DNA of 64,000 nt, taken from positions 186,001 to 250,000 of the forward strand of contig NZ_LANI01000005.1 in the NCBI RefSeq assembly GCF_000982415.1, written 5' to 3'. This stretch comes from Kiloniella litopenaei. Its GTDB lineage: Bacteria > Pseudomonadota > Alphaproteobacteria > Kiloniellales > Kiloniellaceae. Positions 7,258 to 16,044 of the stretch are shown here, one piece after another. The notes under the pieces were generated by a model. That model saw only the letters and a list, made by a program, of their open reading frames with translations. It was not told the origin of the DNA and did no database searches. How positions within the stretch are numbered: the first letter of the stretch is position 1; every line of letters begins with the position of its first letter. The position numbers and the translations under genes are program-made.

Positions 7258-9639
7258 ATGACACAAACAATTCTGTTTATTGATCATATGCCCGAGGCTG
7301 AAAGCTGTGGGGATTGTCGAGACCGTATTGGCAAACGGCTTGAGGCGCTACCCGGGTTGTCATCTTTCGAGGTTTCCCGCAAGGCAATATCCTGGGCCGG
7401 TGGTGATGATATCAAGGATGCGATTGTTACCGTCATAGCGGAAATGAAAGATCTGCATCATCACATGGCCTGGACAATCAGCGGTATGGACTGTCCAAGC
7501 TGTGCAAAATCAATCGAAAAAGCTGTTGATCGATTGCCGGGTATTCATGCCGCGCGAATTTCTTTTGCGCGAGAACGCCTTAATACAGATTTTAACCCGA
7601 AGGAAGTTTCGCAAGATGACATCCAAAAGGTTGTCACGGGCTTGGGGTTTGGACTCACGGAAGTTGGCGATGGCAGTACAAACACAGTTGAAAGAAAATC
7701 TAGTTGCTGTTCTTCTTCGCAAACTGTGGATCAATCATCCAAAGCAAGCTTTACCGGTGATGTAAATGGTCATTTTGACAAGCTAAAGGCATTCTTGGGT
7801 GGTAGTACTGGTAAGGTGCTGATTGCGGGCGTTGCTTTTTTTATTGCTGTTGGGCTGGCGCAGTTTAACCCGGTGAATGCACGTTTATATTATAGCGCGG
7901 CTGCTTTGATCGGGCTGGTTCCGATTTTTCTCAATACGTTAAGAGCTATTCGTTTTGGTCAGTATTTTGGGATCCAAACCCTGATGACTGTTGCGGCGAT
8001 CGGGGCTTTGTTTCTGGGGGAAGCCTTAGAGGCATCTATGGTTCTGTTCCTCTTTTTAATCGGTGAAGCTCTGGAGCAGCGCGCCGCGAATAAAGCGCGT
8101 GAAGGTGTGACACTTTTGCTTGATTTACAGCCCAAAGTCGCCCATCTGGTTCAAGGAAACCATCGTCAGGAAATATCTGTAGAAGATCTGTCTGTTGATG
8201 ATGTGATTGAGGTGCGTCCGGGCGAGAGATTACCGGCCGATGGGATTGTTCTCAATAGTATGGCTGTATTGGATGAGTCAGCCTTGACGGGTGAATCTAT
8301 CCCCCGAAACCGAGACGTTAATGAGGCTGCCCAGGCTGGATCTCTTGTTCTTGAAAAATTGACCACCTTTCGGGTTACGTCAGAAGCTGGTGACAATACG
8401 CTGGATCGTATTATCAGACTGATCGAAGAATCAGAAGAGCACAAAGCCCCGGTTGCCCGCTTTATTGACCGCTTTTCGTCATGGTATACGCCCGCGATGA
8501 TGGGCGTTTCATTACTGGTTGCTGTGATTCCCCCGCTACTTTTCAACGGCGTTTGGGAAGCCTGGATATACAAAGCACTGACACTGCTCATTATTTCCTG
8601 TCCTTGCGCCTTGGTTATTTCTGTCCCGGCAGCGGTGACATCATCCCTTGCGGCTTCTGCGCGTCGCGGGTTGTTGATCAAGGGGGGTGCTGCGCTGGAA
8701 CTATTGTCCCGGGCTAAAACCATGGCCTTTGATAAAACCGGAACGCTTACAGAGGGCAAGCCACAGGTTACGGATGTTGTTGCACAGGGTGATGCCGCAG
8801 AGATGGTTCGGTTAACAGCAGCAGTTGAGAGAGGATCAAGCCACCCCTTGGCAGAAGCTGTCGTTCGTTATGCTGAAGATCAGGGAATTGACATTCCGGC
8901 TGTGACCGATGCGCAATCCATAACAGGAAAAGCAGCCCAGGGACAGGTAGAGGGGCGTAACATTGCTGTCGGATCGACGGATTATTTTGCAGAACAGCTG
9001 GCTGGTGATGCAAATATCTATGCGCAGGCCCAGGAGCTTTTGGCACAGGGTAAAACAGTTGTTGTTGTGACCGTTGATAAGGCACTTGCCGGGATTCTGG
9101 CGTTGCGGGATGAGCCACGTGCAGAAGCCAGGGATACCTTGAAGCAATTGCAGCAATTGGATATTGAAACGATTATGCTGACCGGGGATAACCCGAAAAC
9201 GGGTAAAGCCTTGGGGGGAGAATTGGGGCTTGCTGTAAAAGCCGGTTTGATGCCTCAGGACAAACTTCGGGAAATTGACCAGCTACGGTCAAAAGGTACC
9301 GTTGTGATGGTTGGCGATGGCATAAATGATGCCCCTGCCCTGAAAGTTGCTGATGTTGGCATTGCAATGGGGGGCGGTACCGATGTTGCGCTGGAAGCGG
9401 CTGATATTGCGTTAATGCAAAACAAGCTAGAGGACTTGCCCGCCTTGATTCGCCGCGGTCGGCAGACAATGTTGAATATTCATCAGAACGTCGCTCTGGC
9501 GCTGGGGCTGAAGGGAATCTTTTTGCTGACGACTCTGTTTGGTGTGACAGGACTTTGGATGGCCGTGTTGGCTGATACGGGGGCAACAGTGTTGGTGACC
9601 CTGAACGCTTTGCGGTTATTGCGAAGTTCCTCGGATTAA
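7258..9639 (+). CDS. Zn/Cd/Pb-exporting P1B-type ATPase (ZntA/CadA-like)
   Basis: 793 residues from the ATG at 7258; an upstream in-frame ATG at 7213 lies inside the operator and is rejected. It exports soft divalent cations by ATP hydrolysis at the inner membrane. A degenerate first metal-binding module has C17-x2-C20, a second has GMDCPSC (C79, C82), and there is a CC pair at 150-151. Further on: membrane CPC near 448-450, phosphorylation motif DKTGTLTEG near 492, HP-loop SSHPLAEA, and MVGDGINDAPAL near 683. The last helix has LADTGATV with the Asp typical of the Zn/Cd/Pb subgroup (P1B-2). Confidence 0.93.
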   Translation: MTQTILFIDHMPEAESCGDCRDRIGKRLEALPGLSSFEVSRKAISWAGGDDIKDAIVTVIAEMKDLHHHMAWTISGMDCPSCAKSIEKAVDRLPGIHAARISFARERLNTDFNPKEVSQDDIQKVVTGLGFGLTEVGDGSTNTVERKSSCCSSSQTVDQSSKASFTGDVNGHFDKLKAFLGGSTGKVLIAGVAFFIAVGLAQFNPVNARLYYSAAALIGLVPIFLNTLRAIRFGQYFGIQTLMTVAAIGALFLGEALEASMVLFLFLIGEALEQRAANKAREGVTLLLDLQPKVAHLVQGNHRQEISVEDLSVDDVIEVRPGERLPADGIVLNSMAVLDESALTGESIPRNRDVNEAAQAGSLVLEKLTTFRVTSEAGDNTLDRIIRLIEESEEHKAPVARFIDRFSSWYTPAMMGVSLLVAVIPPLLFNGVWEAWIYKALTLLIISCPCALVISVPAAVTSSLAASARRGLLIKGGAALELLSRAKTMAFDKTGTLTEGKPQVTDVVAQGDAAEMVRLTAAVERGSSHPLAEAVVRYAEDQGIDIPAVTDAQSITGKAAQGQVEGRNIAVGSTDYFAEQLAGDANIYAQAQELLAQGKTVVVVTVDKALAGILALRDEPRAEARDTLKQLQQLDIETIMLTGDNPKTGKALGGELGLAVKAGLMPQDKLREIDQLRSKGTVVMVGDGINDAPALKVADVGIAMGGGTDVALEAADIALMQNKLEDLPALIRRGRQTMLNIHQNVALALGLKGIFLLTTLFGVTGLWMAVLADTGATVLVTLNALRLLRSSSD

Positions 9640-9660
9640 GCCTGTGGTTTGATCTCGGGC

Positions 9661-10512
9661 TTATGATGTGGTCACAAAGCCTTTGGGCAGGTCAGCGATG
9701 TGTTTGTATTTTTCAAACTGTTCAAAGATAAGATTCAGGCGCTCTTTCGGAACCGGTGGATGTTTGGGGTCCAGCAGAGGTTCACAAAGGGGATCCAGCG
9801 CTGCATTTTGAAACTCGAGGGAGAGACTTAGCCTTGGCGTTTGGGCGTTCCGATGACTTCGGCCGCCCCAGTGATAGAGATCCTGTCGCCACCCCAGCAC
9901 CGAACCTGCTTTGGCAGGTAGACAGAGAATATCCTGTAGCGCGACTTCTGATGGTGTGGTAACCGGAGTGTCGTAATTCTGCTCACAGCTTAGCGGTAAA
10001 ATGGACATACAGCCGTTTTCTGGTGTTGCATCTGTTAGGGGGATCCAAAGGCTCAGGGAAACCAGCATTTCCTGACCATAGAGTTCTATTACGGATTGAT
10101 CGGCACTATCTCTGTGTGGTGACCAGCCCTTCGCTTTGCCCGGCTCAATATACCAGGCCCAAAAGTGAGGAAGTACACTGTAATTTTCCCCAAGGAAATT
10201 TTGTAGGAGTACGCGCAGACGGAAAAATAACTCCCAAGTTTCATTATAGAGGTAAATAAACGCCTGTGGCAGGTTGCGGCTATGAAGTCTTTCCATCGCC
10301 TGACGCAGGGGGAGAATATCCTGTTCTGTAAAGATGCTTTGGCAATTGAGGTATCCATCTTGCCATAAAGATTCAGAAACGTCTGACAATAGAGCATCAT
10401 TAATGACTTGCAGAGGAAGTGCAGTAAGGGGGGCAGAGCTGATCGTAAGCTGTGGATTGAGATCGCGCCAAAAGGAAATGCTTTTAAGCTGCTCTTTGGT
10501 AATGTGATCCAC
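9661..10512 (-). CDS. PhyH-type Fe(II)/2-oxoglutarate dioxygenase
   Basis: 283 residues from a GTG at 10512 preceded by AGGACAGGACT. Central motifs fit a phytanoyl-CoA dioxygenase-like jelly roll: SPHRDS gives the iron ligands H133 and D135, LYHWGGRSH gives H214, and R227 in TPRLSLS would bind 2-oxoglutarate. SLSLWIPLTDATPENGCMSILP is the usual cofactor-side strand pair. The substrate is not predictable. It is the last gene of a co-directional run downstream of hemW (PAS protein, 114-residue unknown). It converges with the ATPase gene. Confidence 0.82.
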   Translation of the reverse strand: MDHITKEQLKSISFWRDLNPQLTISSAPLTALPLQVINDALLSDVSESLWQDGYLNCQSIFTEQDILPLRQAMERLHSRNLPQAFIYLYNETWELFFRLRVLLQNFLGENYSVLPHFWAWYIEPGKAKGWSPHRDSADQSVIELYGQEMLVSLSLWIPLTDATPENGCMSILPLSCEQNYDTPVTTPSEVALQDILCLPAKAGSVLGWRQDLYHWGGRSHRNAQTPRLSLSLEFQNAALDPLCEPLLDPKHPPVPKERLNLIFEQFEKYKHIADLPKGFVTTS

Positions 10513-10538
10513 AGTCCTGTCCTGTATAAAAGTGCCGG

Positions 10539-10883
10539 TTACTTATTGATGTGCTGAGCCAGCGCAGCATCAAGAACGGCGGATGCCATGGCCCGCGCCG
10601 TATCTTCCAACAGCTTTCCGTCATCAGCCTTTGGCCCTGCCAGCTTTTCAAGCCTGTAATCTTCCGGGAGATCCTCAATTCCCGCGGCCTTTACATCCGG
10701 ATGCTCTTTCAGTTCGGCAATCAGCGAAATACAGCCCTTCCACTTATGGGTCAGGGTTTTGATAACACGGTCTTTATCAAGCGCAATTTCTTGCCACTTA
10801 TCCGCTGTGTCCAGATCCTCAAAACCGGGTCTTTTTGCGGCTTGTTGATAAATAACGGCGGCGGCTTTTTCCAAGTGTAACAT
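10539..10883 (-). CDS. hypothetical protein, 114 residues
   Basis: Starts at an ATG preceded by GAGGA at a 7-base spacing. The product is soluble and largely helical by composition, without signal peptide, membrane segment or cysteine cluster. The middle has an ALDKDRVIKTLTHKWK stretch and the end resembles a helix, DTARAMASAVLDAALAQHI. I do not recognise a family. It lies 26 bases upstream of the PhyH-type dioxygenase gene on the same strand, which suggests co-transcription. Confidence 0.7.
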   Translation of the reverse strand: MLHLEKAAAVIYQQAAKRPGFEDLDTADKWQEIALDKDRVIKTLTHKWKGCISLIAELKEHPDVKAAGIEDLPEDYRLEKLAGPKADDGKLLEDTARAMASAVLDAALAQHINK

Positions 10884-10947
10884 GCATAAATCCTCTATTT
10901 AATGCCTTGTCTCATCTGTTTGATGATCAGGCAAGTCTTGTATAGAG

Positions 10948-11469
10948 CTAAATATTCGATGTTGAGTGGCGTGATGCTTCGAAATGTCCTTCGGGGGAAA
11001 GAAGAGAATAGCAGTAGGTCATAAAATACGATGGTGAATCTTCCGGTGCTGCATTATTTTGGGCAAAGGGAAGAATCAGACGTAAATAGTGACAGGTTTC
11101 CAGTTCTTTATAGAAGATTTTCCATATCTGGGGGATGCCTGCTTCAAAGGTTATTTTAAACTCTTCAAAATGTTCCTGATAGATTTCACTTGGTGTGCCA
11201 TCCAGAATGCTTTTACCGCGAAGATCTTCGTTTGAAGAGGAGGAAATCTCTGTACCATCAAGGCGGTATATAAAATCCAGAGGATTTTTCTGAATCTCAA
11301 CAACGCAAAAGCGCCCAAGGTGTTTACGGTACCGCAGCGGATCTATCTCGTTTTTATAGGGATTGCCCTGAGCAGGTTTATGATCTTGCCATATCTTCAG
11401 AACGCGGAGAATTTCATCAGGCGCATCCGAAAAATCTATAAGTGAAGAAGCATAGTCATAATTGGGCAT
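10948..11469 (-). CDS. PAS_5-type PAS domain protein
   Basis: 173 residues. The core runs from ILRVLKIWQDHK through IDPLRYRKHLGRFCVVEI, FIYRLDGTEISSSSNEDLRGKSI to a final strand with LILPFAQ, the layout of the PAS_5 family that is abundant in Rhodospirillales-type alphaproteobacteria. No output domain is attached, so it may act as a stand-alone sensor or partner. Start ATG at 11469 has only a weak ribosome site. It sits between hemW and two genes of unknown substrate or function, on the same strand. Confidence 0.8.
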   Translation of the reverse strand: MPNYDYASSLIDFSDAPDEILRVLKIWQDHKPAQGNPYKNEIDPLRYRKHLGRFCVVEIQKNPLDFIYRLDGTEISSSSNEDLRGKSILDGTPSEIYQEHFEEFKITFEAGIPQIWKIFYKELETCHYLRLILPFAQNNAAPEDSPSYFMTYCYSLLSPEGHFEASRHSTSNI

Positions 11470-11577
11470 GGCTATTTCTGGAATGATTCAGGCGGATTGT
11501 CAACGCGGATAAAATGATATTTTCACTGCAAAGATTCCTGCTAAACTTTTGGCGGAATTACAGGTTTATGTCTTTGA

Positions 11578-12801
11578 TTATGCCAAAAGATAAGAAAGGA
11601 CGCTGTTTAATCGGGTTCTACCTTCACTTGTGGCCGCTATTCTGACATCGTCCAGGAACAGCAAGCCTTCTTGTTCAAGCTGCTCAATCTTTTTTTGCTC
11701 AATCAGATTTGTCAGATCCTGACCGGTTTCGTTACAAAGATCCGCTCGTTTTATGCCTTCGCTCAGGCGCAATCCCATCATCAGCATTTCTTCAAAACGT
11801 TCCGTATCCGAAATAGAATCATAGGTGCGTGTCGCATGGCCCGCCTGTTCAACCGTGCTAAGCCAGATTTCCGGGGCTCTGTGCTGTCTTGTCGCGATTT
11901 TTTTTCCCAAAGATGAGCTGTCTGTCAGAGTCAAGCGCCCGTGTGCGCCGGGGCCGATGCCTATATAATCGCCGTATTTCCAATATGTTAGGTTGTGACG
12001 GCTTTCTTCCCCGGGATGGGCATAGTTCGATATTTCATAGTTCGGCATGCCATGCCGGGTCATAACATCATTGGTAATATCGTAAAGCTCGGCAGCTGTA
12101 TCAGGGTTAAGCTCTTTGAACTCTCCCCGACGGCGAGCACCGTGGAACGGCGTGTTCTCTTCGATTGTCAATTGATAGAGAGAAAGGTGTCTGGTGCCTT
12201 CTGCAAGTGCCCGTTTGAGTTCCTCTTGCCAACTCTGTTTATTCTGTTCTGGCCGGGCATAGATCAGATCAAAGGAAAAACGTTCAAAGTTCTGTCGGGC
12301 AACGTCAATGGCCTTAAGAGCTTCGGCTGCGGAATGTTCGCGCCCCAAGAACTGGAGATCCTGATCATTAAGCGATTGAATCCCCAAAGATATGCGATTG
12401 ATACCTGCTTGCGCGAAGGCAGCGAATTTATTCGATTCAACAGATGTCGGGTTGGCTTCCAGCGTGATTTCAAGATCGTTGTGACAGGGCCAGTGTTTTC
12501 GAATTCGCTGTATCAAAGCTTCGGCAGTTTCCGGCGCCATAAGAGACGGGGTGCCCCCGCCAAAAAACACCGAGCTGACAATTCTGCCTGTACCACCGGA
12601 AGCTTTTAATAATTGGGCATAGTGATCAAGCTCTTGTAGCAGGGCAGCCCGCCATCGTTCCTGAGAGACTTCTTCACGAACGTGACTGTTAAAGTCGCAG
12701 TAAGGGCATTTTTTCAGGCAAAAAGGCCAGTGTATATAGATACCAAATCCGCGTTGCGCGGCAGCTGGTATATATGAGGCAGTACTTGTTGTGTTGCTCA
12801 A
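11578..12801 (-). CDS. hemW: HemW-type radical SAM heme chaperone
   Basis: 407 residues; the TTG at 12801 has AAAAGG about 10 bases upstream and is the only plausible start before the core. The 4Fe-4S radical SAM motif is GIYIHWPFCLKKCPYCDF (C-x3-C-x2-C), followed by VFFGGGTPSLM and the HemW C-terminal domain. HemW resembles coproporphyrinogen dehydrogenase but is now regarded as a heme chaperone for respiratory enzymes. The order rph-rdgB-hemW is a conserved alphaproteobacterial arrangement. Confidence 0.92.
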   Translation of the reverse strand: MSNTTSTASYIPAAAQRGFGIYIHWPFCLKKCPYCDFNSHVREEVSQERWRAALLQELDHYAQLLKASGGTGRIVSSVFFGGGTPSLMAPETAEALIQRIRKHWPCHNDLEITLEANPTSVESNKFAAFAQAGINRISLGIQSLNDQDLQFLGREHSAAEALKAIDVARQNFERFSFDLIYARPEQNKQSWQEELKRALAEGTRHLSLYQLTIEENTPFHGARRRGEFKELNPDTAAELYDITNDVMTRHGMPNYEISNYAHPGEESRHNLTYWKYGDYIGIGPGAHGRLTLTDSSSLGKKIATRQHRAPEIWLSTVEQAGHATRTYDSISDTERFEEMLMMGLRLSEGIKRADLCNETGQDLTNLIEQKKIEQLEQEGLLFLDDVRIAATSEGRTRLNSVLSYLLA

Positions 12802-12923
12802 AACACTGGCCTTTTAGAAATCAGTTAAAAACCAGACATAACCCAGCTCATAAAAGCCATGGTCCGTTTTGCCCGGCCACCCGGTAAGCCAACTTAGCAC
12901 AGTTTCGTCGGTATATTGGCGGT

Positions 12924-13568
12924 TTAGGCCTTTGAGGCAAACTTTTCAGCAACAAGAAGGGCAAAGGCCCGGGCGCGATGGCTCATGGAATGTTTCCGTG
13001 CGGGGTCCATTTCCCCAAAGGTGATTGTCTCGCCTTCGGCCTGAAAAATAGGGTCATACCCAAAACCCTGTAAACCCCGTGCCGGATGGACAATCGTGCC
13101 ATCAACGCGGCCTTCGAAAACTTCTGTTGTGCCGTCAGGCCAGGCAAGGCAAAGGGCGCAAACGAAGTAAGCCGCGCGTGTATCGTTTCCTGTCTCAGCG
13201 GCTTTTTGCAGTTCTTCTTCAACCTTTTCCATGGCCAAAGAAAAATCCTTTTCAGGGCCTGCCCAACGCGCAGAGTAGATACCGGGATCACCATTGAGAG
13301 CAACCACCGCCAGACCACTGTCATCTGAAAGAGCAGGCAGACCAGATCCCTTTGCAGCGGCCAGTGCTTTTATTTCTGCATTTGCTGCAAAGGTTTCCCC
13401 GTCTTCGACAGGTTCAGGCAAGCCGAGATCTCCGGCTGAAATAACATCTACGCCGTATGGGGTCAGAAGCTCTGCTATTTCGCGCAGCTTTCCCGGATTA
13501 TGGCTGGCAAGAACAAGTTTGCCATCCCGCAACGTTTTTTCAGGGTGTGTTTTGTCAGCCTGAGTCAT
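12924..13568 (-). CDS. rdgB: XTP/dITP pyrophosphatase RdgB
   Basis: 214 residues. It removes non-canonical purine nucleoside triphosphates (dITP, XTP). The Ham1/RdgB fold is marked by [18 protein letters not shown] at the N-terminus, [26 protein letters not shown] in the middle and [12 protein letters not shown] plus [19 protein letters not shown] near the end. It begins 20 bases after the rph stop, which implies one operon. Confidence 0.96.
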   Translation of the reverse strand: MTQADKTHPEKTLRDGKLVLASHNPGKLREIAELLTPYGVDVISAGDLGLPEPVEDGETFAANAEIKALAAAKGSGLPALSDDSGLAVVALNGDPGIYSARWAGPEKDFSLAMEKVEEELQKAAETGNDTRAAYFVCALCLAWPDGTTEVFEGRVDGTIVHPARGLQGFGYDPIFQAEGETITFGEMDPARKHSMSHRARAFALLVAEKFASKA

Positions 13569-13588
13569 GGCCTTGTTTCCTGTTTGTC

Positions 13589-14308
13589 TTATTCGCCTGC
13601 TATTGCTTGCTTCTGTAGCTCTACAAGTTCGGATACGCCCTTTTCCGCAAGATCAAGCAGCGCATTGAACTCGTCACGAGAGAAAGGCTTTTCTTCGGCT
13701 GTGCCCTGGATTTCGACAACGCCGAGACTACCGGTGAGGACGAAATTTGAATCAGCCTGGGCATTGGAATCTTCGGGGTAATCGAGATCCAGAACGGGTG
13801 TCCCTTCGAAAATACCGCATGAAATGGCTGCAACATGGTCTGTCAGCGGAATTTCTTCGATCATGCCAAGCTTTTTCATGTGCTGGAATGCCAGATGAAG
13901 GGCAACAAAGCCACCCGTTATGGAAGCCGTACGTGTGCCGCCGTCGGCCTGTAGGACATCACAGTCAATTTTGATCTGACGTTCACCAAAACCTGACATA
14001 TCGGCAACTGCACGTAGGGAACGACCAATCAAACGCTGGATTTCCTGTGTACGGCCTGATTGTTTACCGCGTGCAGCTTCCCGGCTTGAGCGGCTGTGGG
14101 TCGCGCGGGGGAGCATACCGTACTCGGCAGTGATCCAGCCTTTACCGGAGTTGCGGAGCCAGGGCGGCGTGCTGTCTTCGACAGATGCGGTGCAGAGCAC
14201 ATGCGTATCGCCGAACTTGATCAGACAGGAACCTTCGGCGTGCTTGCTGAAGTTGGTTTCAATGGTGACCTGACGCATTTGGTCAGGAGTACGGCCTGAT
14301 GGACGCAT
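13589..14308 (-). CDS. rph: RNase PH
   Basis: 239 residues. Phosphorolytic 3'-5' exoribonuclease that trims tRNA 3' ends. Begins [18 protein letters not shown], with [19 protein letters not shown], then [16 protein letters not shown] and the [19 protein letters not shown] signature near the C-terminus. First gene of rph-rdgB-hemW. In many alphaproteobacteria rph is directly divergent from hrcA; here an MFS/regulator pair separates them. Confidence 0.97.
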   Translation of the reverse strand: MRPSGRTPDQMRQVTIETNFSKHAEGSCLIKFGDTHVLCTASVEDSTPPWLRNSGKGWITAEYGMLPRATHSRSSREAARGKQSGRTQEIQRLIGRSLRAVADMSGFGERQIKIDCDVLQADGGTRTASITGGFVALHLAFQHMKKLGMIEEIPLTDHVAAISCGIFEGTPVLDLDYPEDSNAQADSNFVLTGSLGVVEIQGTAEEKPFSRDEFNALLDLAEKGVSELVELQKQAIAGE

Positions 14309-14438
14309 GGTATGCCCTCGATATTAATAGATGTTGGGCGGAAGCTACCTTATGGCGTCCAGTACGTCCAGTGACATTGATCAGGTGTGTTCCATCCCTC
14401 GTTTGTGATCTGATTATCTTGTTGATTTATCTAGAATA

Positions 14439-15932
14439 TCATAGGGGTTCTGGAGCCGTGCTCAATAGATCCTTTTGCGTATCTTTGTTTTTCAATTTGA
14501 TTAGATAGATTGACAAGAGCGTGGCAAGTATGAGCACAGGGAAAAAGATGGCGTGAACCCAATAGGATGTTTGTTCGATAATCTCCGGGCTGGCTCCTTC
14601 GCTGAAACCGATTATGGCAGCTGGAATACCCGCAATGGCTGGACCCAAAGCGCCGCCACACATTTGCAAGGTCGGAATAGCGCCTGATCTTTTATCCTGT
14701 TCATCACTCGGTCCTGATTCAATGATGACAGAGGACAAGTCTGCCCAGAAAATACCAAAACCTGCACCAGCTAAGAATATCGCGATACTCAGGGACCATA
14801 GCGGCCCGCCATAGAGAAAATGGGCTATACCATAAAAGCCAAGGAATGCTGTGAAAACTCCTGTTGGAATCAGATAGAGCCGCCAGTTGTTATTCTGGGG
14901 AAGTTTAGCACAGGCCATGGCTGCGAGGGACCAGGATATGGATTCCAGCGCAACCATAAAACCTGCGGATAGGGGCGAGAAGCCGTGGGTTTTTTGTAAA
15001 ATATAGGGGCCATAAACCATAAAGGATATGGAAGAGACCATGGCCAGAAAGATAACAGTAATTCCGGTGCCCGCAACGGTGAAAAGGCTGAGGCCACGTT
15101 TGGGGAGTAGAGAAGAAGCAGACCTCTTGTCCCGGTATAAAAGGTAACCCAGTAAGGATAAGCCAACGATTAAAAACGCAACTGCGTATTCGGGCTCTCT
15201 GTTGCCCATCGCAATGATCAATACTGCTGATCCCAGCAAACCAAGTCTGAAGAAAGGCAAGGGTGATTTGGGTTTGGAGTCTTTAGAAGTTTCAATTTCT
15301 TCTTTTTTAGGAAAACTGGATCTGATGAGAATGATAAACAGGATTGCACAGGCCGTCATGATGTAGAAACCTGCCCGCCATCCAACGGTTTGGGCAAATA
15401 TACCGCCTGCTAGAGGACCGCCAACCGAAGCAATGCCCCAGACGGCAGATTCCATTGCAAACACAGTCGGCCAGAGATGGCGGGGAAAAAGATCTGCGAT
15501 GACCGTATAGCAGCTGGCAAGAACCAGCCCTCCACCGATCCCCTGAACAGCGCGAGAGAATAAGAACAGTTCCATTGAGGGGGAAAGGCTGATTAGCAGA
15601 GAGCCGACAGCAAAGACTGAACCACCGATTGTCATAATGGCACGGCCACCAATTCTGGTTTTTGTTGTACCCGCTGAAAGCGACGCAATCATTGCTGCTG
15701 TGGTATAGAGTAAAGCTGACCAGTTAATGAACTCGAGTCCATTAAGGTCATCAACAGCAGAGGGTAACAGTGTTGAGGTGATGAGACTGTTTAAGGCATA
15801 AAGGGCCACGCCCATGCAAACGATGACCAAGTGCAAAATGTTCTGTGGGGTCATCTTTGACTTGCGAGTTGAAGAATCTGGATTATTCGCAGAATTTGAT
15901 ACAGTGCTATTTTCTGGCTCAGAGTTAGGCAT
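14439..15932 (-). CDS. MFS drug/metabolite exporter
   Basis: 497 residues with about 12-14 hydrophobic helices after a 30-residue hydrophilic N-terminus. Helix 1 region VALYALNSLITSTLLPSAV, the motif-C-like stretch SVGGPLAGGIF and the RAVQGIGGG loop are typical of drug-proton antiporters of the DHA group. Substrate unknown. It is divergent from an Fe-S-type regulator gene, with 112 bases between them holding inverted repeats, so regulation by that protein is likely. The pair is inserted between rph and hrcA. Confidence 0.88.
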   Translation of the reverse strand: MPNSEPENSTVSNSANNPDSSTRKSKMTPQNILHLVIVCMGVALYALNSLITSTLLPSAVDDLNGLEFINWSALLYTTAAMIASLSAGTTKTRIGGRAIMTIGGSVFAVGSLLISLSPSMELFLFSRAVQGIGGGLVLASCYTVIADLFPRHLWPTVFAMESAVWGIASVGGPLAGGIFAQTVGWRAGFYIMTACAILFIILIRSSFPKKEEIETSKDSKPKSPLPFFRLGLLGSAVLIIAMGNREPEYAVAFLIVGLSLLGYLLYRDKRSASSLLPKRGLSLFTVAGTGITVIFLAMVSSISFMVYGPYILQKTHGFSPLSAGFMVALESISWSLAAMACAKLPQNNNWRLYLIPTGVFTAFLGFYGIAHFLYGGPLWSLSIAIFLAGAGFGIFWADLSSVIIESGPSDEQDKRSGAIPTLQMCGGALGPAIAGIPAAIIGFSEGASPEIIEQTSYWVHAIFFPVLILATLLSIYLIKLKNKDTQKDLLSTAPEPL

Positions 15933-15948
15933 GGTGTAAACCTTAAAT

Positions 15949-16017
15949 AAAAAAGTATTTTCTTTTCTTATTAAGTTTGTAATTCAGATAATTAAAAAAG
16001 CAAATACTTTTTTTAAT
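15949..16017. promoter_or_regulatory. inverted repeats in MFS/regulator divergent promoter
   Basis: Twelve-base inverted arms AAAAAAGTATTT (15949-15960) and AAATACTTTTTT (16002-16013) are separated by 41 bases. Overlapping the right arm is a compact near-palindrome, AATTAAAAAAG (15990-16000) facing CTTTTTTTAATT (16007-16018). Location between divergent starts suggests operator sites for the regulator encoded at 16045, with DNA looping possible. AT-richness alone could produce part of this. Confidence 0.5.
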
Positions 16018-16044
16018 TGATTTAATAGACTATACTCTATTCCT

